Positions 47,801 to 60,969 of a stretch of DNA of 64,000 nt are shown piece after piece. Every line of letters begins with the position of its first letter. Position 1 is the stretch's first letter. The notes under the pieces were generated by a model that had not been told where the DNA came from, ran no database searches, and saw nothing but the letters and a program-made list of their open reading frames with translations. The stretch spans positions 3,642,501 to 3,706,500 of the forward strand of contig JAFEUB010000736.1 in NCBI GenBank assembly GCA_024529925.1, written 5' to 3'. The position numbers and the translations under genes were made by a program. The DNA is from Ophthalmolycus amberensis (taxonomy: Eukaryota > Chordata > Actinopteri > Perciformes > Zoarcidae).

Positions 47801-48097
47801 GAGAGACAGAAACATGTTTGAGCTGCACACACACACACACACACACACACCTTTTTTTGTACATTTTGACAGACTAAAAGTGCTATGTTAAGCCATGTGC
47901 AGTACCTGAGCTCCCTGAGGCAAGGGGCCACAGCTGTGAGGTCTGCGGCTGCCGTACACCACCCTGTAGCCAGACTGAAGCAAACGCTGGCCCAGAGAGC
48001 GCCCTAAGTCCCCCGTCCCGAAGATACACAGCATCTCTGGCACAGGGGCAGCTGCTGTGCCCAGAGGATGCAGCAACACACTCTCTGGCTTCATCAT
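41260..48097 (-). CDS. steap4: STEAP4-like metalloreductase, complete
   Basis: Eight coding exons (minus strand): 48097-47906, 47772-47665, 45979-45909, 45469-45385, 43850-43572, 43482-43388, 43281-43128 and 43031-42861, then the last exon 41517-41260 with a TGA stop (nine coding segments counting the last). All have GT-AG borders and phase is continuous, giving 470 aa; human STEAP4 is about 459. The start is the first of two adjacent ATGs. N-terminal cytosolic NADPH/F420-type oxidoreductase domain: Rossmann motif FGTGDLG (26-32), phosphate-binding GSRRP (49-53). Membrane domain: RGTKYRRFPDWL, first haem ligand His304 in FLHAIYT, second near His399 in CTTHGYIYGW, end RIRQGWER. It moves electrons from NADPH through FAD and haem to Fe3+/Cu2+. 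It faces the partial paralogue at 1-1824 tail-to-tail. Introns hold long microsatellites. No promoter was recognised upstream. Confidence 0.93.
43921..43961. repeat. (TA)n-rich tract in STEAP4 intron
   Basis: Alternating TATATATG/TATATA run. Confidence 0.8.
44376..44482. repeat. G19 homopolymer plus long (GA)n in STEAP4 intron
   Basis: Nineteen consecutive G (44376-44394), then after 12 bases an almost perfect (GA)n to 44482. The purine-only strand makes this a candidate for triplex or G-quadruplex structure. Confidence 0.9.
44819..44869. repeat. (GT)n microsatellite in STEAP4 intron
   Basis: About 25 GT units with one TT interruption. Confidence 0.9.
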
Positions 48098-48263
48098 CTC
48101 CAACAGTCTATTCACCACTGTTATGTTCCCCCTCTGAGTTTGGATGGTCAATGTGTCCTGCTGTGTAGTTATATTACTGTGGAATCTGACCTGTACACTG
48201 CCTCTCCCTCTTTGAGTTTGCACAACACTGTGGGATTTTTAACCCTTTTCCTCCCGCTGTAAA

Positions 48264-48325
<62 letters not shown>

Positions 48326-50451
48326 AGATGGGGGTGTTCTTAACACCTGCAATCAACTCCTGAGATCATATGTGTAGGAGTGTGCGAGCATGCATCATAT
48401 AATGATGTGTCACTGCACTACATTTAAGAGTGTATTTTTTTTATCTTTTTATTATGTGCAGTCAAGAGATTGATTGATACAGCAGGACTTTAAACTGTAA
48501 ATCAGTTGAATCTGCCGATGCAACTATAATCTCACATTTCACATTTAATCTCTTCTTAGAAACACAGACCATTTTAGAGGGCATATCTGGTTCAGCCAGA
48601 ATTTAACTTTTACATTTGATAGAAAAAAAAAAAAAGATCTTATTCTGCTGCTTTCCAGGGCTGCCTTATTCTATTTATTTCCACACTAGACATGGTGCCA
48701 TGTGGGAGATCCTGGCCCACAGATTCATTATCATTTCAAAACCCACTGTTCCAACCAGACGACTGGGAAGAGGATTTGTGCAAATAGTGTTCATGTCCCC
48801 ATGGCTGAAACATCTGCAAAGTTGTGACACGAACAAACGCAGCAGAGCAGAAATGAAGCTTGGCACACATGTAAGTTGTTTTGTGTGTGTGGCTGCTTTA
48901 CTTTGTACGAATGCATGGCTTTGCTTGCAAGTGTTCATCGGTCAGTGTGTGTGTGCACGTGGAAATCAGGACGATGAGAGCGGACTACAGTCTCAGCTGT
49001 GGCTCTGCAGGCAGGGTGACTACCTGGCTGTAGAAATGACACACAGCATCACATCAACTTTACTGACTATTTGCACAAAAATACACTCCTCATCATAAAA
49101 GCAGCCTCATTGAAATCACAATGTGCATATAGAGAGGTGATGATATTTATGGAAGACAAGCAGCGCGTGCAGCCTCGGGAGCTTTTACAGTCAAGTCCAT
49201 AACTAGAGCATTAATGTCTACCTTGGGGGATATCGCAGCAAAATGAGAAATCATTTTATGCCTAACCTTTAAGGCACTGTAGCGCAGTTAGAATAGACCT
49301 GATAGCAGATCCAGTCCGATGACTCATTTACTCGCTCTGCCTCCGGGACATCTTCCCTTTCTTCTACTCTTCCCTCTCTATCTGCCTAAAAGTCACTCTC
49401 TCTCCTACATTGTCTGCCTTTCTTTCTCCCTTTTGCTCTTCACACTCTCACTCGACCCCTCGTGCTTCCCGGCCTCTCTTTTCCAATCTGTCTCTAAATT
49501 AACAACGATTGAAATCATTGAGTAAATTCAAGTAAAGCTGTTATATTTTCCACTAATCTGTTTCTTTAACAGAACAGGGTAAAATCAAAAGAATGCCTCT
49601 TTGATCTCAAGGTTATCAACCCCCTTCTCCTACACACACAGAGACACACAGGTAACGCTTTTAAAGGACACTTCTTTGGATGCTTGCTCTAATCCTTCGG
49701 TTTTCAAATGTGGTTGATTTGGCGACACCTACTAAAGGTTTTAATAATACAGGTTCCAGAGGCACGTGAACCACTGGGGCCATCCCTTATGGCCTACACA
49801 CACAACACACACACACACACACACAGACACACCTAGACACGAACACATACACGCGCACACACACACACACACATACACACACACACACACCTCTTCAACA
49901 CCTGATATCTTGAAGGTTTCGCCAGAAGTCCAGAGAGGATTTGAAAGCATGCAAGTGGTTTGTGCTTATCCGAAAACATCTTGCGACATTTAACAGGGAA
50001 TGCGCTCTGGGACATGTTTACATCAAACACATGCTGAACCGCCATTTTATAAATGTCAGGGTGGAGTACAGATTACAGCTCATGTGAGAAACTGAGCTCA
50101 AATTGTGTCAGTGTTGTGTTGGATCAGCCTACAGTGCATTACTGAAAGAACATGCAACCTTGCAATAGTGCACATTAAACATTTATTCTGCTAGTTTAAG
50201 AGACAAAAAACTAATTTGCAACTCACACCGACAGCACTGCACTGCACTGCACTGCACTGTAAGCGTGAACTGCTGTGAGGATGAGGTTCAATTCCCAAGG
50301 GCAATTATTTGGAAGTTTCCAGCTGCTTCCAGCTGTCAGAAGGCACGAAGAATGATATGAGGCACAGTTATTAAAGACAGTTACAGCATGCATATGCAGT
50401 TCAATGCTGCTACAATTTATACATTTAGACATTCATACAACATCTGAAGTC
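48098..50451. other. Region upstream of minus-strand STEAP4, no gene
   Basis: It holds (GT)n at 48265-48322, a compound (CA)n at 49797-49890 and a CACTG pentamer run near 50235-50258. An open stretch 48616-49098 has no recognisable domain. Non-coding first exons or a promoter of the STEAP4 gene may lie here but were not identified. Confidence 0.4.
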
Positions 50452-52168
50452 ATCCTCCTGCTGCTTGGATATTCTACCAACACACTTTTTCAAAAATATT
50501 TCAAACTGCATGACCACTGATCTTTTACAAATTGTAAACACATCCCTTCTCTCAGGTGTCTTCCCACAAGCCCTAAAAACTGCAGTTATTAAACCACTCC
50601 TAAAGAAGGCTAGTTTAGACTCCGCAACGATGAAAAATTATAGGCCAATATCAAACCTCCCATTTTTAAGTAAAATAATTGAAAAAGCGGTTTTCCAACA
50701 GCTGACCGAACTTCTTGGACCGTAAATAACTGCTTTGATGTTTTCCAGTCAGGCTTTCGACAGCACCACAGCACTGAAACTGCTCTTGTTAAGGTTTTCA
50801 ACGACATCCACTTAAACATAGACAATGGCAGAAGTTCAGTCTTAGTGTTACTAGATCTCAGTGCTGCATTCGACACGGTCGACCATGCCATACTCCTAGA
50901 AAGACTAAAAATCTGGGTGGGACTCTCTGGCACAGCACTTAACTGGTTTGAATCCTACTTGAAGGGCCGAGAATACTTTGTGTCTGTAGCTGATTACACA
51001 TCAGAGCTGACTAAAATGACATGTGGTGTTCCCCAAGGTTCAATACTGGGGCCTCTTCTGTTCAACATCTACATGCTTCCACTAGCTCAGATTATGGAAA
51101 ACAACAAAGTGTGTTATCATAATTATGCAGACGACACACAAATCTACATAACTATGTCACCAGGGGACTATAATCCCATACAAGGGCTGGGTAACTGCAT
51201 TGAACAAATCAACAACTGGATGTGCCAGAATTTTCTTCAATTAAACAAAGATAAAACAGAAGTAATTGTTTTTGGTACCAAGGACGAACAATTGAAAATC
51301 ACCGCTCAGCTTCAGTCACTGATGTTAAAACCCACAAACCAAGCCAGAAATCTAGGTGTAGTTATGGATTCAGACCTCAACCTGAACAGCCATATCAAGA
51401 CAATTACAAAATCAGCCTATTATCACCTGAAGAATATATCAAGGATTAGAGGACTTATGTCTCAACAGGATTTGGAAAAACTTGTCCACGCATTTATCTT
51501 CAGCAGACTGGACTACTGTAACGGTGTGTTTACAGGTCTCTGTAAAAAGTCCGTCAGAAAGCTGCAGCTGATTCAGAACGCTGCAGCTCGAGTCCTCACT
51601 AAGACCAGGAGGGTGGATCACATCACTCCAGTTCTGAGGTCTTTGCACTGGCTTCCTGTCCAACAAAGAATTGACTTTAAAATCCTGCTGTTGGTTTACA
51701 AAGCACTGAATGGTTTTGGGCCAAAATACATCTCTGATCTGCTGCTACCTTATGAACCATCCCGACCCCTCAGGTCATCTGGGACCGGTCTACTTTCTGT
51801 TCCCAGAGTCAGAACTAAACATGGAGAAGCAGCGTTCAGTTTTTCTGCTCCACATATCTGGAACAAAGTCCCAGAAAGCTGCAGGTCTGCTGAGACCCTC
51901 AGCTCATTTAAATCAAGATTGAAGACCTTTCTGTTTGCTGCTGCCTTTAATTGAACCACATTCAATTAATATATTAATCAATTTCCTGCATTTCTGCATT
52001 TTACTACTGAATTTTATTTCTTACACTGTTTCTTTAATTGTTTTTAAATCTCCTTTTCTTTTGCCTTATGTTTTGATGCTTTTAATGGTTTTATGTGAAG
52101 CACTTTGAATTACCTTGTTGTTGAAATGTGCTATACAAATAAACTTGCCTTGCCTTGCCTTGCCTTAC
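50452..52168 (+). mobile_element. 5'-truncated L2-type LINE
   Basis: Starts inside the reverse transcriptase region (CCLDILPTHFFK) and runs to a 3' end reading GTGCTATACAAATAAACTTG followed by four TTGCC/CCTTG units, the short-repeat tail typical of fish L2 elements. The fragment at 8998-9832 is a second, shorter copy from the same family. The exact 5' border could not be fixed. Confidence 0.88.
50465..51954 (+). pseudogene. L2 reverse transcriptase fragment with one frameshift
   Basis: 50465-50725 encodes the fingers region (KNYRPISNLPFLSKIIEKA). A one-base shift near 50722 moves the frame, which then stays open through 51954. The second part has RT motif A (LLDLSAAFDTVDH), motif B (GVPQGSILGPLLF), the catalytic YADD in NYADDTQIY and the downstream LNKDKTEVIVFG. 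It ends KTFLFAAAFN and a stop. There is no endonuclease domain because of the 5' truncation. The frameshift makes it non-functional as it stands, although 369 codons follow without a stop. Confidence 0.9.
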
Positions 52169-53343
52169 AATGGACAAGGAAAAGCCTGCAGGATAGATGA
52201 GTTCTGCGGGATTTCTGTTATATGATGGCTACTGTAATGCATTAGGTATGAGGTTCAGATTGAGGTTCTGACTGAGCTCAGGTTTTGAGGTTGATGAAAA
52301 AGTAGACAGAGAGAAAGGTATCAAGGCACAGAGAGAGATACTGTATATACAATGAGACACAACGACAGAACCAGAGAGAGAATATCAGAGAGAGTGAAAC
52401 ACAGAAAAAGAGACAAAAAGGAGAGATGCAACTTAGGAAAGCTGAAGTTGTGCCTCTGTAGAACAAAGAGGCTTGTTAGAACCAGAGTTTCCCAAATGTA
52501 TTCCCAGAAATATTCTATAAATATTCCATTACCAGCTTTCCAGACAGACACGCCTGGGATGTTCATTATGAAACACTTAGAATAGGTTTAAGGAGAATCG
52601 GAAACAGTTTGGATGGAAATGCAACCCATTTCTGCAGATGTTTGCCTTTGATGAAATTGCTGAATTAGGGCTGATGCGATACATTAATAGCTCATATGCA
52701 TATGGAACATGCTGTATGTGTTTTGTATGCTCGGTGTAAAGAAACTGTATGTGTGTGTGTGAGTTTATACTCAATGTCACATTATCACCATCTCCACAGC
52801 AGGAATACATACCACATCGAAACATGTCCTAACTCAGAGAGCCTCGTCCTCTATCTCTGCTTTAACAGGATGAGCATTGACTGCACGTTTGAAGTTAGGA
52901 CTCTTATCTGGCGAGCCAAGCGGCAGAAATCAGAGGTGGGGAGGAGCTGCATGAAGCTGCAGATTTAGAGATTTTCCTCTTTCGTCCGACACACATCGCT
53001 GCTGAATTATATTGCTTATTTCACAATTCAGCCTTCAACACAGGGGGATTGTGACGCTTTGACAATATCTCGACAAAGATAATGCTTCCATGGGATTGTC
53101 TTATCCTCTTCTTGGAAAGCAAGCTTTGACAATCTGTTTGCCTCATCTGACTTCTTCCTTCCCTCTTCCACTCCACGTCACTCTTTGTGTGATCTAAGAT
53201 GGATGAAACTGAACAGAACCATTTTGGTTGCCATGCTGTGAGAGTTGAGATGAAAATCTCTGATTGATGTATCTGTGTCATTCTATATAATCATATCTTT
53301 GACGAACAGCTGTGGTCTACAAATAGCATGCGTCCACACAGCT

Positions 53344-53361
53344 CCCCCCCCCCCCCCCCCC
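53344..53361. repeat. C18 homopolymer
   Basis: Eighteen consecutive C; copy number is likely uncertain in the assembly. Confidence 0.85.
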
Positions 53362-54038
53362 GTGGCTGCAGGGAAATCGGCAGCCCATTATTAGGCTGAA
53401 ATAGGCCTAAAGAATTGTTTCGCCTCATCTCCTCAGCCTTACCTCCAGTCGAGTGAAAGAGCTGACAAGGTAGGAAAAAGCTGACACAGAAGTCTAATTC
53501 TACAAGGATGAAAACCTCGGACTCATCAGAGATGCAATTTTCCTGCTCTATCATTTTACAGCAGTAAGGGTGAAGGAAGAGGAGAGTATAGGGTAGGCAG
53601 CTTGCAATTTGCACGAATTTAATGAGCAGTACGGTGATTAATGGTGATTTGGTAAATTGTTGTTTCTATCTCGGCTACCTTTTCACACCAAATCTGTAGT
53701 TAACAAGGAGGAAAAATTCTCCTAACAAGGGGGGGATGCCATTTGTTCTCATTCCCCTTCAAACTGCCTTCTGGGATACAATGGCACAATGAGGCGACTC
53801 GCACACACCCATGATTGGTGAAAAATAATTACGAGCCTGCAGCAGGCCAGTAAGTTAGTTGCATGGTTACTAAGTTTAACTGAGGTCTTGTCTGTCGTTT
53901 CAGTCCCTATGTACCTGTCTCTCTCATGTATATCTGTTTATTGTTTACTGGCGGAGTGAGTCTGCTATTGCCGTGCTGGATTTAATTGCCTTCACACACA
54001 CAGACACACACTCACACACATCACAGATAAAGACATAA

Positions 54039-54116
54039 GGGCGACTGTGGCTCAGTGTTAGAGCGGGTCCTCCTTCAATCAGAGGACCGGTGGTTTGATC
54101 CCCGGTTCCGCGACAC
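54039..54116 (+). mobile_element. tRNA-derived SINE head
   Basis: Pol III-type promoter: A box TGGCTCAGTGTTAGAGC near 54048-54064 and B box GGTTTGATCCC near 54092-54102, at tRNA spacing. The acceptor stem does not pair well and the T arm is CCGG...CCGG, so it is unlikely to be a working tRNA gene. The 3' body was not delimited. Confidence 0.55.
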
Positions 54117-55239
54117 CATATTACCATACTTTTTTGTTAGAATGTGGTACCAGACATTTGTGTGTGTACCTTTCACAAAGAATAGCTTTGCCTGAAATTA
54201 CCTTTTCTCCAACTTACCTTTGGTTTTAAGAATACATGAAGGAATAGGAATATATGAAATATGGTGAACATCAGTTCTGACTGTGGGTTATTTCATGTTT
54301 TGTGTTGATGATTTCAGAGCAGACATCTCTCTTCTTACATCCATAGAACTATGTTTTGTGGGGAATTCTCACAGACCACAGCAAAGAGTTAACTTTAAAG
54401 ATGTTGGCAACCTGCATTTCCTGCTTGTGATGTGGTTATTTGGTGCCGTCTCAGTTTGTCAATCGATGTTTCTCTTCATAGACAGTGCGTGTGTGTGTGT
54501 CTTTAGCTGTCTCTCTGCCTGTCTGTTTATCCGTCTGTTAGTTTGTCTGTGCACCCGTCTACCTCTGGATGTAGTTATTCAGGGAGAAACATGATTTCCA
54601 GGGATTTGCTTTGAATTGAGGTGTATTGTGATGTAAAAGCTTTGTTACTTAAATTTCTCCATTATTGCAAAAAAAGAAGAATATTTTCATTATTTCAGAA
54701 CCATCCTGTGTCCCGTGCTTTTCTGAAGAAAATACAACAATACATACTGTGAGCGCTGATAAGACACACCAGTTTATTGTGCATTTCGCTGTCTCATGAG
54801 TGTTTTTTTAATAGAGAAAGAGAATTCTTCATTGTCAGCTAATCTGTAAGGTTTGCCATTCTATGTGATTCTATTATGTTCTATTGTGCTGAACATTCCT
54901 GAACAGCAGATGGTTTGCTAACAGCGATAACAAACAGACACTTATTTTAATAAATAAAAATGACGATTGGGTGTAACATTTAAAATGTATACATGCGAAG
55001 CTGCCATAAAAGAACACAACTGTGTTGTCTTCACTCTCATTTTCGTTCAGTGTGTGTGTGTCTGATTCTGCCGTTGAAATATTTCACCTGCAGTACATAT
55101 AGTACATCACATTTTAACGGAAAACATATCTTTGAATAATTGGTATTGAATCTGTGCATTATTATATAATGCTTGCCACATTTTGGACTGACAATAGGTC
55201 AGCCCGACAATACTTGAGAAACAGCTGTTTGAAATAAAG

Positions 55240-55240
<1 letters not shown>

Positions 55241-55271
<31 letters not shown>

Positions 55272-55287
55272 CGTGTAGATCTGCAAA

Positions 55288-55318
<31 letters not shown>
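55241..55318. repeat. (GT)n then (GA)n compound microsatellite
   Basis: (GT)15 at 55241-55270 and (GA)n at 55292-55318, separated by 21 bases. Confidence 0.9.
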
Positions 55319-55324
<6 letters not shown>

Positions 55325-55447
55325 AAAGATAGAGAGATTATGCCAGCGTATGTCCTTGTCTTTCAGGAAAATAGATTTTGAGAGAAATATAAATAATTAA
55401 TGACTTGGGAATCAAATATTACTATTCAAACATGAATGATGTGTGTC

Positions 55448-55450
<3 letters not shown>

Positions 55451-55499
<49 letters not shown>
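55451..55499. repeat. (GT)n microsatellite
   Basis: About 24 uninterrupted GT units. Confidence 0.9.
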
Positions 55500-55505
<6 letters not shown>

Positions 55506-55863
55506 TGTTTGTGTGTCACGAGGCAGCTGGGTGAAAAATGCAGTGCATGCAAACCTGAAATGGCAGGTGTCGGCAAGTACAGGTGAAAATCACACACTGA
55601 ATGATGCATCGAGTATCGAGAGAGTAAGACAGAAAGAGAGACTGTGAAGGATGCAATATTTGACTAAGGTTGGCATGAAACTTGCTGCACATGCTAATAG
55701 TTTTTATTAGATCCTAGTCCCTCCAGAGTGCAAATGTCTCTGCTAAAATATTCCATTTCATAAAATTGACCCTATTTAGAAGGGCACAGATGGAAAAGGA
55801 GTGGAGAGGGACACATACAGTTCAAATTTGCATCGGTTGCAGTTAATGCATGTGCATGAATAG

Positions 55864-55888
55864 GTGTGTGTGTGTGTGTGTGTGTGTG

Positions 55889-55936
<48 letters not shown>
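55864..55936. repeat. (GT)n then (GA)n compound microsatellite
   Basis: (GT)13 directly followed by TTAA and (GA)n to 55936. Confidence 0.9.
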
Positions 55937-55939
<3 letters not shown>

Positions 55940-56428
55940 GAGTAGGGAGGAGAGACCGTTTGTACAGTATGCGAAGGTTAATTGCTGTGTGACCATGTTG
56001 AGAGCACTGAACTCTGACCTGTCAAGGGTCAGGCATGGCCTTCTCTGGCAGAAGAGAAAATTTATAATTACTCTGAACACCCTTGCCGATGACCTTCATA
56101 CTCAGAGAAGCACATTCAAAGCACACATAGCGCAGGCACAAACACACACAGTGTTGCCAGGAACTTCTCTAGCGATGTTTTTAATCTTGCAAACGGATAG
56201 TTCCTTGTTTAAGATTGAGGAAAAAAAGAAAAACAGCTAAAACTCCAGCTTCAAAATATCAAATGATCACATGCTATATGGGCTGTTCTTACACACAACT
56301 GTGATCTCCATAGCTGTGAACATAATGACAAACTTTACATGTGGATGCATACATGTGTGTGACAGGGATCACTTTGCATAATGTTTCTCCCAGAACTTGT
56401 GGTTCTCCATGAGTGTGTTGGTCAATGT

Positions 56429-56430
<2 letters not shown>

Positions 56431-56477
<47 letters not shown>

Positions 56478-56480
56478 TGT
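56431..56480. repeat. (GT)n microsatellite
   Basis: About 22 GT units and an interrupted tail. Confidence 0.9.
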
Positions 56481-56640
56481 TTGGAAATATTCCCACTGGC
56501 GCCCATGTCACGTATCCTGTCAGGTAGCCGTGGAGATTTAAAGAAAGAGCCAAAAGAATGTCTTTGTGTCAGCAGAGGAGTGTAATTAGTCTCTGGCTTC
56601 CTGATTGACATTTAAGTGTCATTCACACTCCTTTGTCTTA

Positions 56641-56657
56641 GTGTGTGTGTCACTGCA

Positions 56658-56693
<36 letters not shown>

Positions 56694-56804
56694 ATGTGCT
56701 ATATTCAGAACTATCAGTTATATTGGTTTTACACATACTGTGCACACACAAACACAGACTGTATAAAAGCCTCAGGATGTGATCCCCCCCCCCCCCCCCC
56801 CCCC
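56641..56804. repeat. (GT)n tract and C21 homopolymer
   Basis: (GT)n at 56641-56650 and 56661-56688; then, after 95 bases, 21 consecutive C at 56784-56804. Confidence 0.85.
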
Positions 56805-57179
56805 ACCCCGTTCTATGTCTAAAGCTGGCCTTAATCTTACATGACAAGTTATGACTCAAACTATGACTTGATATCATATCATCACAGCTGGCAGACCCCT
56901 AAGAGAGACAGCCTGACTACACTCAATACTAAATGGATCCATCTCATTGTAATGTACGGTGATGTTTCGTATTGAGCAGAGTTATATTGTGCTGCATCAT
57001 ATTGTATTGTATGCTAATGTTATGTATTGTGTGTGGTAATGCACTGCGCCTTTTAGAAGATCGTTTTGTATTGTGTTGTATTTCATTGTGCGTGTCCAGA
57101 GGCTAATTTACCCCAGTGCAGCTGACATGTCCTGAGGACTCTCTGTAAATATTAATGTTAGAGAGACTCAATATTCCTT

Positions 57180-57181
<2 letters not shown>

Positions 57182-57238
<57 letters not shown>

Positions 57239-57329
57239 ATCTCTCAGCGTTAATGCCATGGAGGAATGTGTGAAAGCTGTCAGAGAACATCAGGTTCCTA
57301 AAATAGACATTCCCCATGGGAAAGAAAGG

Positions 57330-57370
<41 letters not shown>
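57182..57370. repeat. (GT)n and (GA)n pair
   Basis: (GT)n 57182-57235 and (GA)n 57331-57370, separated by about 95 bases of unique sequence. Confidence 0.9.
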
Positions 57371-57374
<4 letters not shown>

Positions 57375-60300
57375 GTATTCACATTTGCGAGACAAAAGCC
57401 CAGATTCTAGCACAGTGACAATGATTAATTATAGATTACAGATTACAGTAAAGCGACAAGCACATACATGCTCATGCAAACAGATAGTCTTACACATCGA
57501 CAAACATGATGCCTTGTGGAGTTGATAAAAAGCTTTTTGTTGTGGTACGCTAGAGGAAGGCCAAATGCCAGAGACAGCAGCTTCTTCTCACCATCCAAAT
57601 AAGGAAGTCTGAAAATTAGTCTTTACAAAGTAGTTAACACACTGAAATAAAGAGTGAGGCAATATTAACATGAGATTGGGTGGATTTGCAATGTTTTTGC
57701 AAGCAATACATTATATCTAATCATTTTCAAATGTGGGATGTAGAGCTTGTCCTACCATTACAAGCAGATAGTGCTTTCCATTTCATGGCATTCAATTAGC
57801 AGACTTGTGAAAGATGCTTGAGTTGTGTAATCGATCACTGAGAACATTACATCTGCATTATATTCCCGTCTCTCAGGCTCTTTACATTTAGAGATAATTC
57901 ATTTACTACATAATCTAAAATGTGAAACAGTGAACGTTGTCATCGGACCGTCAACAGCACAACTCACACACCTTGAGAGAAGTTCCATTGTCCTTGTGTG
58001 GTAATGCATTGCAGATGTACCATTGAATATGCACATCAACTGCAAAACAAGCAATGACAATGCGACTTTGATAAAAAAATTAAAATATATATTTTAAACT
58101 TGATGTTTTCTCTGATGGATGAAATAACATAAGCAAGTTTCATATGTCTGCTATTGGTTTTTGCATTATAGAAAAATGAAAATGAAAATGCTTTCCTAAA
58201 GGACACATGATTTGTAATGGGGAAAAACAGTGGTATGGTCCTCTATGACGATCTGCTTCAACAGTCCTGACCAAGGCAGGTCTTCTTTCACAGTGGCCGA
58301 TGAATGCAGTGTCTCATGGGTCAAGGTAAATATCAAACCATGGAGAGTGATTCATGGTATGGTGACACATTTTGTAATGCTTTCCTTCAATGTACCCTCG
58401 CAAGAGAGATTCAGTTGACTATAGATTGTACCACTGATGGATTCTTTTTGTTCTCCGTGCTGGTATTTTCCTTTATTCTCACATCTGACGAATACCTACT
58501 CCCTGTAGGAAAAAAAAAAATGCTTTCAGGTCGTATCTCTTTCTAGAATGAATTCCAATGCCCTACGAGTACATAGTATGCAAAAGAGGGATTGTGAAGG
58601 TATAGTGGGAGATGGAGGAGAGACAAGTGTTTAAGAGACTCTTTTAAGATGACAGAGAGATGGATCCTCTACTGCAATATTAGAGAGAGAGAGAGAGAGA
58701 GAGAGACGGGGGACTCAATCATCAAATCATCATACACTTTTTGCAGGCAGTTGATGAGGGAATGTGAGCCCCTGCTATCTCGTCTTTTCCATACCAACCC
58801 TCTGCTTTCCACACAGGAGTAGTGGATAATTAAAAGATAGACCGATAGTACGGGAGAGCAAGAGGGCCATTGTGACCTCATCTCTGTTCTCCACACTCTG
58901 ACATTATTAAAATATGATTTATAAAAATCATTCACAGGATTCATCCAACTGCAGATTTTTTTCCCGCTCTTTTCATCCACACTCACTCCATCAACACAAA
59001 GCATTTTCAGCCGTAATGACTCTGCTTAACAACACAGAAAAGAGGACCTGTTAAAGACACGGGATGTTTTATGGGAGCAATCATGGGAGCCCGTTTAATT
59101 GCTTCAGGCTGAGAATAGAGAGGTTCACTGTGTTCCCGTGGTCTCAAAATAACCAAAGCAAACTCCTCGGGGGAGTTACAGCAGTTATTTATTGTACTGC
59201 TGTAATTATGGCTACCATCATTTGTATTTATGTTGCTTTCATGCGAATAATGTGCATGTTTGCATGTTACTCTTATACCCTGGGAAGGTGTTGGGTTGTA
59301 GCTGATCACAGGCTGGTATGAAATTGTGTGAATAACGTTCTTGTCTTTTTTAGGTGAGGTGTTTCTGTAAGATGTCTCCGTCTCTTTTGTGTATGTGCCT
59401 CTGCAAGTCAAAGCAGTGAGGAATAGAGAAAGATGTTTTATATTTCAACATACTGTGTGTTATTGTACAGTACAGTTTGACAATGCTTCAACTGGACTGA
59501 TCAAGAGACAAATTCCACAGTAAATCTACAGACAAATTCATAATTTACTATTGCAAATTATCTATTACTAGAGCAGTCACTGGATTTCTTTTTTCATAAG
59601 ATAAGAAATACAAGTCAACTTAAGGTTAACACTCTTGGACTCTGCAAAGTCAACAAGGATCAAATGGAGAAGTAAGGCGGACTCTTGACATTACGTTCAA
59701 TTTCAGGAGCATTCAGATGAAAACTAATCTCACCAGAAAACAACAGCATTGTGTGTTTGTTCAAATGTCACACGAATAATGACGTTTGTCTCTGAGAAGT
59801 AAAGGCTGAAATAGTGTCATGTAGTTATAATGCTGTAAAAAAAAGTCTGGGTATATGATTGGTTTTACAAAGCATTACACTTTGACATCAGGGGCTGTGG
59901 TACAAATCGTATCATCTGTCAACTATCCATGTTGGTTACTTTTAACCATGATCACTACCTTTATCTTACCTGAACCAAATACGAAGTTGGTACAATTACG
60001 GTGATGTGGAGCATGTGATATGACTGAAAGCTCCAGAGCAGCTGCAAAGTCGACACTGAGATGAGATTAGTGTTTTTACGTCAACACAAATGATAAGTCC
60101 TTAAAGTGCTCGGGAAAAAAAGGAAGATTTTAAATCTACAATTCTCCATTTGTTGATGAGGCTCATGTGATGTGACTGAAAGCTCCAAAACAGCTACTAA
60201 ATGGACCTTGGTGAGACTTCGCCAAGTGGTTTCAGTTGCTTAAACTGATGTAAACTTAAGCAGATGGCAGAGCAGAAAACAGTCATATGACTCATGTTGG

Positions 60301-60716
60301 TAATGTCATTGGTTGATTTGAACAGCACAAACAACCTAATTCGTTTTTTAGCTGTGAGGATTCCCAGTATTTTACGATCGTTTTCTGAACTTGTCCTGTT
60401 AAAGCATTTCATTGATTTGTTGGGGAAATAAGTGCAGCTACTCTGCCATGAGAACAGATTGAGTTCTCCACTGCCCCATTGACCACCCCTGGTCACCTTA
60501 ACCACCTCTCTTCAGCCTCAGGGATTGACGGATCAATTCTGTCTGAAACTCAGCTCTCCCCACGTCCTTTTGAGTACCTTCATAGCTCCTCGTCTTCTTC
60601 CTGTCATCCTACCATTCCCAGTTCAACCGTTGTAATCCCTCTCTGCCTCTCATTCGCTCACTCTTCTTATTTTTCACTCTCTTTCTCTCTCTTTCAATGT
60701 ACAGCCTCTGCTAACC

Positions 60717-60719
<3 letters not shown>

Positions 60720-60762
<43 letters not shown>

Positions 60763-60793
60763 CGAGAGAGTTAGAGTGAGAGAGAGAGAGACA
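60720..60793. repeat. (GT)n then (GA)n compound microsatellite
   Basis: (GT)17 runs directly into an imperfect GA-rich tract. Confidence 0.9.
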
Positions 60794-60938
60794 AAAAGAG
60801 AGATTTTCTAAATCCTAGGTAAGAGCAGAGCTTTTCTGCAGGAGAATTTCATTTCAACACCTCTCATCTTACACAGAGAGCAGGAGGATAGGAGTATCCC
60901 AGTTATGAATCCAACAACCATTGTGTGTGCGTATATAG

Positions 60939-60969
<31 letters not shown>

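Noticed and set aside
54039..54116. Functional tRNA gene
   Set aside because: A and B boxes are good but the acceptor and T stems pair poorly; better explained as a SINE head.
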